58,351 nt of DNA. Source: Mariprofundaceae bacterium. GTDB taxonomy: Bacteria; Pseudomonadota; Zetaproteobacteria; Mariprofundales; Mariprofundaceae. The stretch covers positions 1 through 58,351 of the forward strand of contig WFOK01000029.1 of NCBI GenBank assembly GCA_015488115.1, given 5' to 3'. Below the pieces are notes generated by a model. The model was not told the DNA's origin. It did not search any database and saw only the letters and a program-made list of their open reading frames with translations. This document shows, in pieces, positions 29,426 through 39,264 of the stretch (position 1 is its first letter; every line of letters begins with the position of its first letter). A program made the translations under genes and the position numbers.

Positions 29426-31020
29426 TGACCATGGCGCGCGTGTGGATCGCCGATGCAATGTCAGCGCGTGCGCTGGCGGTGTTCAGGGATCACGGCATCG
29501 AGGTGGATTATCGGCCCGGACTTTCCGAGGATGAGAAGCGGGCCATTGCCGGTGCATACGATGGCATAGTCGTTCGATCGTCCACCCAGCTCAGGGGCGC
29601 GCTTCTGGATGCGGCAAAACGCGTCAAGGTCATCGGCCGCGCCGGCATCGGGGTGGACAACATCGATGTGGAGACCTGTTCTCGGCGCGGCATTGTTGTA
29701 ATGAACACGCCCCTGGGCAACACGATCACCACGGCCGAGCTGGCCATAGCCCATATCGTAGCCGCCGCTCGCATGATTCCCCAGGCCTGTGCTTCGACGA
29801 AGGCGGGCAAATGGGAGAAGTCCCGTTTCATGGGCAAGGAATTGACTGGCAAGAAAGCGGGTGTCATCGGTGCGGGCAACATAGGCAGTATCGTCTGTGA
29901 CCGGTTGAAGGGGCTTCACCTTTCCGTTTACGTCTATGATCCGTTCATCTCCGATGAGCGCGCCGAGGCCATGGGGGTCACGAAGGTGGGCAGCGTCGAG
30001 GAGCTGGCGGGCATGGTGGATGTCCTGACCATCCACGTCCCCCTGTTGCAGTCCACCCGGCATCTGATCAATGCGGATGTTCTGGCCAGCATGAAAAAGG
30101 GATCGATTCTCGTCAATTGCGCCCGGGGCGGCATCGTGGATGAGCAGGCCCTCTATGAAGCCTGCAAGTCCGGACATCTCTTTGCCGCATGTCTGGATGT
30201 GTATGAGCAGGAGCCTGCCAGGCAGCATCCGCTGTTTGAGCTGGATAACGTGATCTGTACCCCCCATATTGGCGCCTCGACCCAGGAGGCCCAGGAGAAC
30301 GTTGCCGTGCAGGTGGCCGAGCAGATGGTCAACTATCTTCTCCGGGGAACCATCACCAATGCCGTCAATGTGCCTTCGCTGAGCGAAGAGGAACAGCGGC
30401 TCTTGGCGCCCTATATGCTGTTGTGCGAGCGCATGGGGCAGTTTCTTGGCCAAACCATGCGCCCCGGTTATTCGAAGGTCACGGTGACGTTTGAGGGCCA
30501 GGCGGCGAGGCTGAACCGAAAGGCGCTGATCAATACCTTGCTCAATGGTCTGCTGTCACAGAGCTTTGAAGAGGTCAATGTTGTCAACGCGGCGATGCTT
30601 GCCCGCGATCGCGGCATTGAAATCACCGAGAAGGCCACGGATCGTTCCGCAAGCTTTGCCACCCTGATCCGTCTCGAGGTGGAGGGCGATGAGGGCGAGC
30701 GATGCGTATCGGGCACGTTGTTCGATGGGGAGCGTCCGAGATTGGTGAGTTTTGATACCTGCGAAGTGGAGATTGCGCCCGAGGGCAACCTGATTTACCT
30801 GCATAATGAGGACCGTCCCGGGGTCATTGCTGCCGTGGGCTCCATTCTTGCCGAGGCGGGCATCAACATTGGTGATTTCCGCCTGGGCAGGAGGGCTGAT
30901 ACAAGGCGTGCTGTGGCGCTTGTTCATGTGGACACGCCACCGGATCAGCGGGTTCTGGATCGGCTCGCCGAACTGCCGAGCATGCTGATGGTTCGTTACG
31001 CCGAATTGGGGGACATGTGA
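29425..31020 (+). CDS. serA: D-3-phosphoglycerate dehydrogenase
   Basis: A 531-aa NAD-dependent enzyme opening serine biosynthesis. The NAD motif GVIGAGNIGSIV and the catalytic block NCARGGIVDEQAL and TPHIGASTQEAQENVA are visible, followed by the long-type extra domain (about residues 315-450) and a C-terminal ACT domain with NEDRPGVIAAVGSILAEAGI, which binds serine in feedback inhibition. Coupled to the aminotransferase upstream (TGATG) and to hisZ downstream (GTGA). Confidence 0.97.
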   Translation: MTMARVWIADAMSARALAVFRDHGIEVDYRPGLSEDEKRAIAGAYDGIVVRSSTQLRGALLDAAKRVKVIGRAGIGVDNIDVETCSRRGIVVMNTPLGNTITTAELAIAHIVAAARMIPQACASTKAGKWEKSRFMGKELTGKKAGVIGAGNIGSIVCDRLKGLHLSVYVYDPFISDERAEAMGVTKVGSVEELAGMVDVLTIHVPLLQSTRHLINADVLASMKKGSILVNCARGGIVDEQALYEACKSGHLFAACLDVYEQEPARQHPLFELDNVICTPHIGASTQEAQENVAVQVAEQMVNYLLRGTITNAVNVPSLSEEEQRLLAPYMLLCERMGQFLGQTMRPGYSKVTVTFEGQAARLNRKALINTLLNGLLSQSFEEVNVVNAAMLARDRGIEITEKATDRSASFATLIRLEVEGDEGERCVSGTLFDGERPRLVSFDTCEVEIAPEGNLIYLHNEDRPGVIAAVGSILAEAGINIGDFRLGRRADTRRAVALVHVDTPPDQRVLDRLAELPSMLMVRYAELGDM

Positions 31021-31982
31021 ACGTTCGTCCCATTGCCGGCATCAGTGATGCCCTGGGCATTCGGGCGAGCCTGCTGCGCAGGCTCCAGCGCGCTCTGCAG
31101 GATCTCTACAATGATGCCGGCTACGATGAGGTGATCCCTCCAATCGTCGACCGCCCCGAAACGCTCAATGCAGGTGCTGGACGCTTTCTGGCCGACCAGA
31201 CCCTGGTGTTTTCGGATCCAGCCGATGCCGGTCTGCTTGCCATCCGTCCGGACATCACGCCACAAATTGCGCGGATTGCCGCCACGCGCCTACAGCATCA
31301 TGAGGTGCTGAAACTGCATTATTCGGGGCCGGTCATTCACGCCCGGCTTGATGCGCGCACCGGCTCCCGTCAGCAATGGCAGGCTGGCGTCGAATGCCTG
31401 GGGGTGCCGGGGTGCGAAGGTGACGTGGAGATTCTTGAGCTCGCCTCACGGTCCATGCTGACCGCCGGCTTTGAGCGGCCCGTGATGATGCTGGGGCACA
31501 TGGGTCTGATTCACGCGCTTGTGGAGGGAAGTCAGCACGAGGTTGAAACATGGGTGTCCCGCCTGTCACGGCGCTCTCCCGAGGATATTGAAAACCTGTT
31601 GGCTGACGACCGTTTGGATCGAGAACGGGGAACGCTGTTGCTGGATTTGGCTGCAGGCGTTGCAGGTATCGATTGGCTTCGTGCGCATGCCCATTCGGTC
31701 TCACGACATTTCGAGCAGGCCTCCGACGAACTGTTCCAGCTCTACTCTCTGGCCAGGGAACGTCTGCATGGACAGGTCGAGCTCGTCGTGGATGCGGCCG
31801 TCTTGCCCCGGTTTCTCTATCACAGCGGCATGGTTGTGCAAGGGTTTGCGGCAGGGGCTGCCCAGCCCCTGCTTCATGGCGGGCGCTACGATGCCATGAT
31901 GCATTCCCATGGGCGGGACATGCCGGCAACAGGTTTCTCATTCGATTTATGGAGCTGGCTGGATGCCGGCGCAGAGGTTTAG
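31017..31982 (+). CDS. hisZ: ATP phosphoribosyltransferase regulatory subunit
   Basis: A 321-aa histidyl-tRNA-synthetase paralogue without tRNA-charging function that activates short-form HisG at the start of histidine synthesis. Class II synthetase core motifs are seen: YNDAGYDEVIPPIVD, IRPDITPQIARIAATRL, then YSGPVIHA and RQQWQAGVECLG. The C-terminal anticodon-binding domain is missing, as expected. Start is GTG at 31017, overlapping the serA stop. It is followed after 3 nt by purA, a conserved pairing. Confidence 0.95.
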   Translation: MNVRPIAGISDALGIRASLLRRLQRALQDLYNDAGYDEVIPPIVDRPETLNAGAGRFLADQTLVFSDPADAGLLAIRPDITPQIARIAATRLQHHEVLKLHYSGPVIHARLDARTGSRQQWQAGVECLGVPGCEGDVEILELASRSMLTAGFERPVMMLGHMGLIHALVEGSQHEVETWVSRLSRRSPEDIENLLADDRLDRERGTLLLDLAAGVAGIDWLRAHAHSVSRHFEQASDELFQLYSLARERLHGQVELVVDAAVLPRFLYHSGMVVQGFAAGAAQPLLHGGRYDAMMHSHGRDMPATGFSFDLWSWLDAGAEV

Positions 31983-33274
<1,292 letters not shown>

Positions 33275-33275
<1 letters not shown>

Positions 33276-34453
33276 TGCATGCCTTTTCCTTTTCATCCAC
33301 GCCAAACATCCGGTTCGGCATCGGTGAGCGCGCCGCGCTGCCTGGTCTTGTCCGCGCATGGGGTCGTCGGGTTCTGCTGGTTACGGGGGCTCGTTCGTTT
33401 GACACCTCAGAACCCTGCAGGGAGATTGAACAGAATCTTCGGGAGCGTTGCGAACTTGAACGGCTTCGCATTGCCGGAGAGCCCTCACCGGAGACGGTTG
33501 ATGCAGCGGTGAAGGAATACGCGGCCTTCTCGCCGGATGTCGTGGTTGCGGTCGGTGGAGGCAGCGCCATGGATGCAGGCAAGGCCATCGCCGGGCTGAT
33601 TGCGTCGGGAAGGTCGGTCATGGATTTCCTCGAGGGCGTGGGGCGCGGTTGCACGTATGAAGGTCCGCCAACGCCCTTCATTGCCGTTCCCACAACCGCT
33701 GGAACGGGCGGGGAGACAAGCAAGAACGCCGTGCTGTCCGTGGTCGGCCCGGAAGGCTTCAAGAAATCATTTCGGGATGAAAGGCTCGTGGCCAGGCATG
33801 TTGTGCTGGATCCGGAACTGGGCGTGAGTTGTCCGCCGGGTCTGACGGCGTCTTGCGGCATGGATGCCTTGACCCAGCTTCTGGAGTCCTTTGTATCGAA
33901 TGGGGCAAATCCGATGACGCATGCGCTGGCCCGAGAAGGCCTCTGTTTAATCCGTTGGGCGCTGCCGCGCGCCGTGGAATGCGGAACGGATCTGGATGCC
34001 AGGGGTGCCATGCTGCTGGCAGCCACATTGTCCGGGCTGACACTGGCCAATGCCGGCTTGGGGGCCGTGCATGGGCTGGCCTCGCCGCTGGGAGCGTTTT
34101 TTCCGATCCCTCATGGAACCGTCTGCGGGGCATTGCTGCATGAAGCCACGAAGATGAACCTTCAAGCGCTCAGGCGCAGATGTCCACAACATCCGGCCAT
34201 GGAGCGCTATGCCGAAGCGGCAAGGATTCTTTGCCGGCAGTCCCTTCCGACCATGGAAGAGGCGCATGAGGCCCTGCTGGAGCGCTTGCAGGCATGGGAG
34301 AGCATGTTTGACATGCCCAGACTGGGGCGATTCGGTGTCAGGGCGGAAGATTTGGGCAAGATTGCCGCGCATTCAAGAGGCAACAGCATGAAGGGTAACC
34401 CGGTGGAACTAACGGATGCCGAACTGATCGAGGTGTTGCGACGTCGTCTTTAA
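33275..34453 (+). CDS. Iron-containing alcohol dehydrogenase
   Basis: A 392-aa group III dehydrogenase. NAD-binding VVAVGGGSAMDAGKAIAGL and PTTAGTGGETSKNAV are followed by the metal-binding residues in SCGMDALTQLLE and VHGLASPLGAFFPIPHGTVC. Substrate is unknown; members reduce aldehydes, lactaldehyde or related compounds. The start overlaps purA and the 3' end overlaps convergent pgsA by 4 nt. Confidence 0.92.
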
Positions 34454-35079
34454 TCAGCGGCCGAACGGCCGGGCGGGTTATCATCGAGTGGCAGGTCGGT
34501 TGATGGGGCTGAAGGGGTGCTGGCCGATGAGTCAGCGGGGGGCATCAGCTCGGCCCATGAATCACGCATGTATTCATAAGCGGACCACAAGGTCAGTCCG
34601 GCAGCCAGCCATAGCAGGATGATGCCCACATCATGCATGGAAATGCCCGCAATATCGCGATGGAGCAACAGGGCGATGATGGCGATCATCTGCAGTGCCG
34701 TTTTCCATTTGGCCAGTATCGAGACATGAATGACGCTTGCGCGTTCGGCCAGCCATTCGCGTAGGGCGCCGATCGTGATTTCCCTGCCAATGATGATCAC
34801 GGCCAGCAAGGCTGGGCAACGCTCATCAGCGACCAGGAGCACGAGCGCTGTGGCCACGATGAGCTTGTCTGCAACGGGGTCAAGGAAGCGGCCAAACGGG
34901 GTCACCTCATCGCGTCTTCTTGCAAGATAGCCGTCAAGCCAATCGGTTGCGGAGGCAATGGCAAAGATGATGGAAGCAGACCAGTATCCCAAATTGTCAG
35001 GCAGATAGAAGGCGGCGATCAGCGCTGGAATCAACAAGACGCGCGCCATGGTCAGGCGATTGGAAAGGGTCCATTGCAT
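34450..35079 (-). CDS. pgsA: CDP-diacylglycerol-glycerol-3-phosphate 3-phosphatidyltransferase
   Basis: A 209-aa inner-membrane enzyme of phosphatidylglycerol synthesis. The CDP-alcohol phosphotransferase motif D-G-x2-A-R-x8-G-x3-D-x3-D is complete in WLDGYLARRR through FGRFLDPVADK. The start ATG 35079 gives MQWTLSNRLTMARVLLIP, the normal family beginning. A Pro/Ser-rich C-terminal tail of about 30 residues (from PPADSSAS) extends beyond the usual length. Upstream lies a spacer of about 300 nt with DnaA-box-like sites. Confidence 0.95.
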   Translation of the reverse strand: MQWTLSNRLTMARVLLIPALIAAFYLPDNLGYWSASIIFAIASATDWLDGYLARRRDEVTPFGRFLDPVADKLIVATALVLLVADERCPALLAVIIIGREITIGALREWLAERASVIHVSILAKWKTALQMIAIIALLLHRDIAGISMHDVGIILLWLAAGLTLWSAYEYMRDSWAELMPPADSSASTPSAPSTDLPLDDNPPGRSAAD

Positions 35080-35378
35080 GATGCTGGAACGTAACGCAGA
35101 AACGGAGGCACTGCAATCGACAGTTGTCCACACAGCTTGTGGATAATGTTGTGGATAGAAAGCCGGATTTCATTGTTTTCATCCGCTTGAGCGGTTCATC
35201 AGAGGGGAGGCTAAAAAATAAGCACTTACATAAATATAGCAATATTGAAAGGTTGAAGCGATAAGCTAATCTAGAACATTATCGACTCCCAGTATGCGTT
35301 GAATAAGTTCTTGACAGAGGGAGAGCGGTGGATAAACCCACGATCAAAGGCAGCGCTTCTTTGCGATCCGTCCCTTTA
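35080..35378. other. DnaA-box cluster with AT-rich segment upstream of pgsA
   Basis: A 299-nt gene-free spacer. It contains a perfect DnaA box on the minus strand (TGTGGATAA, 35138-35146), near-matches TTGTCCACA (35124-35132), TGTGGATAG (35150-35158) and GGTGGATAA (35327-35335), and an AT-rich tract at about 35211-35282, in DNA otherwise GC-rich. Three boxes fall within 35 nt. Possible roles are DnaA-dependent regulation of pgsA, DnaA titration, or part of an origin. The sequence features are certain; function is not. Confidence 0.6.
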
Positions 35379-35867
35379 TTACTCCAATACAAGTGGAAAG
35401 AGCGGATGGTGGCGCCATTGGCGAAAGGCCTCATAAACGGCCACGGCGCATGCGCTGGAAAGGTTGAGCGAGCGCACCGGCGCATCCTGGCGCATGGGTA
35501 GCCGGACACAGTTCAGGCCGCCAAGCATGCCATCAGGAAGGCCCCGCGATTCCGGTCCGAACAGCAGTGCGTCCCCGGGTTCGAATCGACAGTCCCAAAG
35601 TGTTCGCCGCCCTTTGGTCGTGAAAGCATGCATGGTCCCCGGGATGCAATCGGCATCCAGAAAGTCCTGCCAGCAAGCATGTTCGGTCAGTGTCAGGTGT
35701 TTCCAGTAATCCAGCCCTGCGCGCCTCAAGGTACGGTCGCTGATCTCAAAGCCGAGGGGATGGATGAGGTGCAGATGGCAGCCCGTGCAGGCGCACAGGC
35801 GTGCGATGTTCCCCGTGTTTGGCGGGATTTCCGGTTGATAAAGGATGATGTTGAGCGGTGCAGTCAT
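35379..35867 (-). CDS. trmL: tRNA (cytidine(34)-2'-O)-methyltransferase
   Basis: A 162-aa SPOUT enzyme methylating the wobble ribose of tRNA-Leu species. N-terminal LNIILYQPEIPPNTGNIARL is diagnostic; LHLIHPLGFEISDRTLRRAG, LLFGPESRGLP and LPMRQDAPVRSLNLSSACAV form the trefoil knot and SAM site. Start ATG 35867 aligns with relatives; 35903 adds an atypical leader. Lies downstream of trxA on the same strand, separated from it by a terminator. Confidence 0.94.
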   Translation of the reverse strand: MTAPLNIILYQPEIPPNTGNIARLCACTGCHLHLIHPLGFEISDRTLRRAGLDYWKHLTLTEHACWQDFLDADCIPGTMHAFTTKGRRTLWDCRFEPGDALLFGPESRGLPDGMLGGLNCVRLPMRQDAPVRSLNLSSACAVAVYEAFRQWRHHPLFPLVLE

Positions 35868-35905
35868 GAAGGACAATGATGCAGCAAGCATGCCGAACGG
35901 CAAAG

Positions 35906-35936
35906 AAAAAGGGGGAGGAAGGTACCTTCCTCCCCC
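35906..35936 (-). terminator. Rho-independent terminator of trxA
   Basis: A perfect 26-nt palindrome: GGGGGAGGAAGG and its complement around TACC/GGTA centre at 35911-35936. On the minus strand it is followed by TTTTTC. It lies 24 nt after the trxA stop. Confidence 0.88.
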
Positions 35937-35960
35937 GAGGGTCAGTCTATCGGCTGGCCA

Positions 35961-36296
35961 TCAATCAAGGTGTTCGTCAATGAATTCGACAAGCTTGGCC
36001 TTGCTTACGGCTCCGACCTTGGTTCCCTGCACGTTTCCGTCCTTGAAAATCATCAGGGTCGGGATGCCCCGCACACCATACTTGCCTGGCGTGTTCGGAT
36101 TGTCATCGATATTGATTTTGGCAATGGTGATTTTTCCTTGCTTCTCCTTTGCAACATCGTCCAGTATCGGAGCGATTTGTTTGCAAGGGCCACACCATGG
36201 AGCCCAGAAATCGACAAGCACAGGGCCGTCCGCCTTGAGCACATCGTTTTCGAAGCTTTCATCGGTGACGTTGATAATGAAATCAGATGCCATCAT
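35961..36296 (-). CDS. trxA: Thioredoxin 1
   Basis: A 111-aa cytoplasmic disulfide reductase. The active site is [18 protein letters not shown], and [15 protein letters not shown] provides the cis-proline. AGAGGAA precedes the tandem ATG codons; either 36296 or 36293 may start. A strong terminator follows. Divergent from the MidA-like gene. Confidence 0.97.
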   Translation of the reverse strand: MMASDFIINVTDESFENDVLKADGPVLVDFWAPWCGPCKQIAPILDDVAKEKQGKITIAKINIDDNPNTPGKYGVRGIPTLMIFKDGNVQGTKVGAVSKAKLVEFIDEHLD

Positions 36297-36356
36297 TTTC
36301 CTCTTTTTGAATTGGAATTACCGTTACGTTAGTCGCGAGCAGGGAGGACGTCAACC

Positions 36357-37508
36357 GTGACAAGGCAGCACATGCTGGAGAATCTGATCTGCCGGGAGAT
36401 TGAAGCCTGCGATGGATGGATCCCGTTTGATCGTTTTATGGAGCTCGCCCTCTATGCCCCGGGGCTTGGATATTATGAAAGGGAGCGCGTGTTTGGCGCG
36501 GATGGCGATTTTGTCACGGCGGCTGAAATGGGCTCATGGCTTGCGTCCGGCCTGGCCGACCTCGTGAAATGGTCGCTGGAGCAATTGGGGAAGCCCGGGC
36601 AGTGGGTGCTGATTGAACAAGGAGGGGGAGCAGGCGCAACGCTGGTTCGGTTGCTGCTGCTACTCGAGCATCTGGGCGTGGAGCCGCCCGAACGCGTGAT
36701 TGAAATCGAAAGGAGTGCCTGGTTGCGCAATCGGCAGCAGGAACTGTTTGAGCGGCATGGGCTCAGCGTGGAGCAATATGCTGACGCGGCGGCCCTGACC
36801 GGACTGGAAAACGTCGTTTTCTTCAGCAATGAACTGCCGGATGCGTTCCCCGTTCGAAGTTTCCGGTGGAGGCATGAACGCTTGTGGGAGCGTGGGGTTG
36901 TCTGCACGGATTCGGGGTTTGCATGGCATGAGGTGCCCATGACATTGGAAGGGCCGGAGATACCCGACCGGATGAGATCGGGCTGGCCCGACGGTTATAT
37001 CAGTGAATGGAACCCGAATCTTGATCCATGGCAGCGTGATCTGGCGAGCATGATCAAGCGCGGCATCATGATCACGGTCGATTACGGCTATCGGTGTCGT
37101 GAGTACTATCGACCGGGTCGGGCAACGGGAACCCTGATGGCCCACCATCGGCACACGGCCCAGGAGGATGTTCTCGCGGCGCCCGGCACCCGGGATATCA
37201 CGGCCCATGTCGACTTTACGGCCCTGGCGCGCAGCGGGCTGCGTTACGGGATTCGTCCCTTGCTTTGGACGACGCAGGGCGCATGGCTGGCCCACAGTCC
37301 CACAGTGCAGGCGCTTGTCCGAGAACTGGCCTCCGAGAGATCGTCTGAGAGCATGACCATGCTGGCATACGCCAAGCGCTTGATGCTTCCAACCGGCATG
37401 GGCGAGCTGTTCAAGCTGCTTGTTCAGGGCACGCATGAATGGCCGAGGCCGCCCTATCTCGGATCGGTGGACCGGCTGGCGCGACTGGACCTCGAGCCGG
37501 CAAGTTGA
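36357..37508 (+). CDS. MidA-type SAM-dependent methyltransferase (DUF185/NDUFAF7 family)
   Basis: A 383-aa protein of the family whose mitochondrial member methylates a complex I subunit arginine. N-terminal FMELALYAPGLGYYERERVF and FVTAAEMGSWLASGLADLV are family-typical; a glycine-rich SAM loop LIEQGGGAGATLVRLL follows, where many relatives have ExGxGxG; NELPDAFPV and VDYGY are also present. The GTG at 36357 has GGGAGG upstream; ATG 36372 is an alternative. Bacterial substrate unknown. The kinase gene begins 31 nt after it. Confidence 0.87.
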   Translation: MTRQHMLENLICREIEACDGWIPFDRFMELALYAPGLGYYERERVFGADGDFVTAAEMGSWLASGLADLVKWSLEQLGKPGQWVLIEQGGGAGATLVRLLLLLEHLGVEPPERVIEIERSAWLRNRQQELFERHGLSVEQYADAAALTGLENVVFFSNELPDAFPVRSFRWRHERLWERGVVCTDSGFAWHEVPMTLEGPEIPDRMRSGWPDGYISEWNPNLDPWQRDLASMIKRGIMITVDYGYRCREYYRPGRATGTLMAHHRHTAQEDVLAAPGTRDITAHVDFTALARSGLRYGIRPLLWTTQGAWLAHSPTVQALVRELASERSSESMTMLAYAKRLMLPTGMGELFKLLVQGTHEWPRPPYLGSVDRLARLDLEPAS

Positions 37509-37539
37509 CAACGGCTTCTCCAAGTTCAACAATCGTTTC

Positions 37540-39255
37540 ATGCGCTGTCCTGCATGTGGCTTTCAGAATGCGATCCGAAACGGATTCTGCAAAAATTGCG
37601 GCGCCGCTTATCTGGATGATGGGCAACCTCCTCGCTTGGGGCCCTATCTACTCAGAAAAAAGATTGGCGAAGGCGGCATGGGCATCGTCTACCAGGGCTA
37701 TGACGAGCGGCATCAGCGGGATGTCGCCATCAAGGTGCTCCACCCGCACTTGCTCAAGCATGAGAACCTGAAGGAGCGCTTTCGCAGGGAGGCGCGCGTC
37801 CATGGAAAGATCCGGCATCCGAACATCGTCAGGCTATTTGATCTTTTCGAGGATGGCGAACACATGGCCCTGGTCATGGAAATGGTCCAGGGCAGGAATC
37901 TGCGTCAGTACCTTGCCGAGCAGCCCTCGTTGAGTCTGGAGCATGTGCTCGAGATTGCGGACAAGATTCTTGTCGGTCTGCAGGCCTCGCATGAGGTCGG
38001 GGTCGTCCATCGGGACATCAAGCCTGGCAATGTTCTGTTGACGGAGGAAGGTGAGGTCAAGCTGATGGACTTCGGTCTGGCCAAGCCTCAGAGCGGCGAG
38101 GACGACCTGACCAAGAGCGGCGTCACCGTTGGTTCCTTTCGTTACATGTCGCCGGAGCAGATCCTGAACCAGCATGTCGATGTTCGGAGTGATCTGTACT
38201 CTTTCGGCATTCTTCTCTATGAAATGTGCACGGGACGCCTGCCTTTTGACGCCAGCGGGGAGGGAGCCGGCGAATTCGAGATCATGGAAAAGCAGGTGCG
38301 GGAAATGCCCGTGGACCCCAGAAAGCTGAATCGCTCACTGCCGAGGTCTCTGGCAGACTTGATCCTGAGCCTGCTGAGCAAGGACCCTGCAGCCAGGCCG
38401 GCTAGTTGCGAGGAGGTCAGGGACAGGCTGCGCAGCATTCGGAAGGAGGCGGAAGGGCGTTTCATTTCCCCATTACAGCGAAACGTTCCGCCCAAGCCGG
38501 GCAGAAAAAAGACGGCAGAGACAAAACGCAGGGCACCTCCACCAAAGACGGTCGGACCGTTGCGCATCTGGATGGGATTCTTGATTCTTCTGGCATTGCT
38601 GGGTCTGGGCGCCTATTTCTGGCTACATCGCCCGATTGCGGTGCTGGACGGCGGCTCTCGGGAGACAGCAAGGATCGATCAGTCTGAAACAATCGCAGCA
38701 CGCGTTGAGCAGCTCCGGGAGGAACGAAAAACGACAGCGGGAAGGCCCCTCGAGCCTGCCGCAGCCAGCGTCACGGCGCCTGTCAAGGCGCCCAAGCACG
38801 AGAAAAAGCTTGTGCCGGCATCCGTGACATTCAGCGAATCTCACCGTGTCATTCGCTTCGATGGCTCTTCGGCCGACATGGATCAGAAGCATGAGTTTCG
38901 TGGCGGTGCGCGCGTTTTTTTTCTCGATCTTGAGGAATATCCTTGGAAAGGGAAGCTGCGGTCGTACAAGCAGGGATGGACGCGTTTGGCTTTTCATCTT
39001 CCCGTGGAGGTCGATCGGATCGTCATTCACAAGGCCAGCGTGGGCGATCGGGATTTCCATGGCGGCCATATCAAGGTGCGGGTCGTGAACAGTCATGGAC
39101 AGTCCAGGCTCATCCTGGATCGGCAGGATCGTGATATCGATCGCCCGCTTTCGATCAAGCTTCCCCGTCAGTGGCGCCATGATCTCAAAGTGGTCGAGGT
39201 TCGTTTTCGTTCGCCCGAGCCGCTCACGATCGGTCCCATAGACCTTCTTCCCTGA
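37540..39255 (+). CDS. Zinc-ribbon Ser/Thr protein kinase with one transmembrane helix
   Basis: A 571-aa single-pass membrane receptor-like kinase. Residues 1-25 form a zinc ribbon (CPAC, CKNC at 3-6 and 17-20). The kinase domain (about 35-305) has the G-loop IGEGGMGIVYQG, the lysine in VAIKVLHPH, catalytic VVHRDIKPGNVLL, DFG in LMDFGLAKP and YMSPEQ, so it should be active. A basic Pro-rich linker leads to a membrane helix (MGFLILLALLGLGAYFWLH). The outer part (about 370-571) is basic then ends in a beta-rich domain with FHLPVEVDRIVIHKASVGD, resembling a carbohydrate-binding or discoidin-like fold. No phosphatase or substrate gene is adjacent. Confidence 0.88.
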   Translation: MRCPACGFQNAIRNGFCKNCGAAYLDDGQPPRLGPYLLRKKIGEGGMGIVYQGYDERHQRDVAIKVLHPHLLKHENLKERFRREARVHGKIRHPNIVRLFDLFEDGEHMALVMEMVQGRNLRQYLAEQPSLSLEHVLEIADKILVGLQASHEVGVVHRDIKPGNVLLTEEGEVKLMDFGLAKPQSGEDDLTKSGVTVGSFRYMSPEQILNQHVDVRSDLYSFGILLYEMCTGRLPFDASGEGAGEFEIMEKQVREMPVDPRKLNRSLPRSLADLILSLLSKDPAARPASCEEVRDRLRSIRKEAEGRFISPLQRNVPPKPGRKKTAETKRRAPPPKTVGPLRIWMGFLILLALLGLGAYFWLHRPIAVLDGGSRETARIDQSETIAARVEQLREERKTTAGRPLEPAAASVTAPVKAPKHEKKLVPASVTFSESHRVIRFDGSSADMDQKHEFRGGARVFFLDLEEYPWKGKLRSYKQGWTRLAFHLPVEVDRIVIHKASVGDRDFHGGHIKVRVVNSHGQSRLILDRQDRDIDRPLSIKLPRQWRHDLKVVEVRFRSPEPLTIGPIDLLP

Positions 39256-39264
39256 CTTCGATTC

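Noticed and set aside
35080-35378. Calling the DnaA-box spacer an origin of replication
   Set aside because: No dnaA, dnaN, mnmG or rep gene is near and gene direction does not change around it. Reported as a box cluster only.
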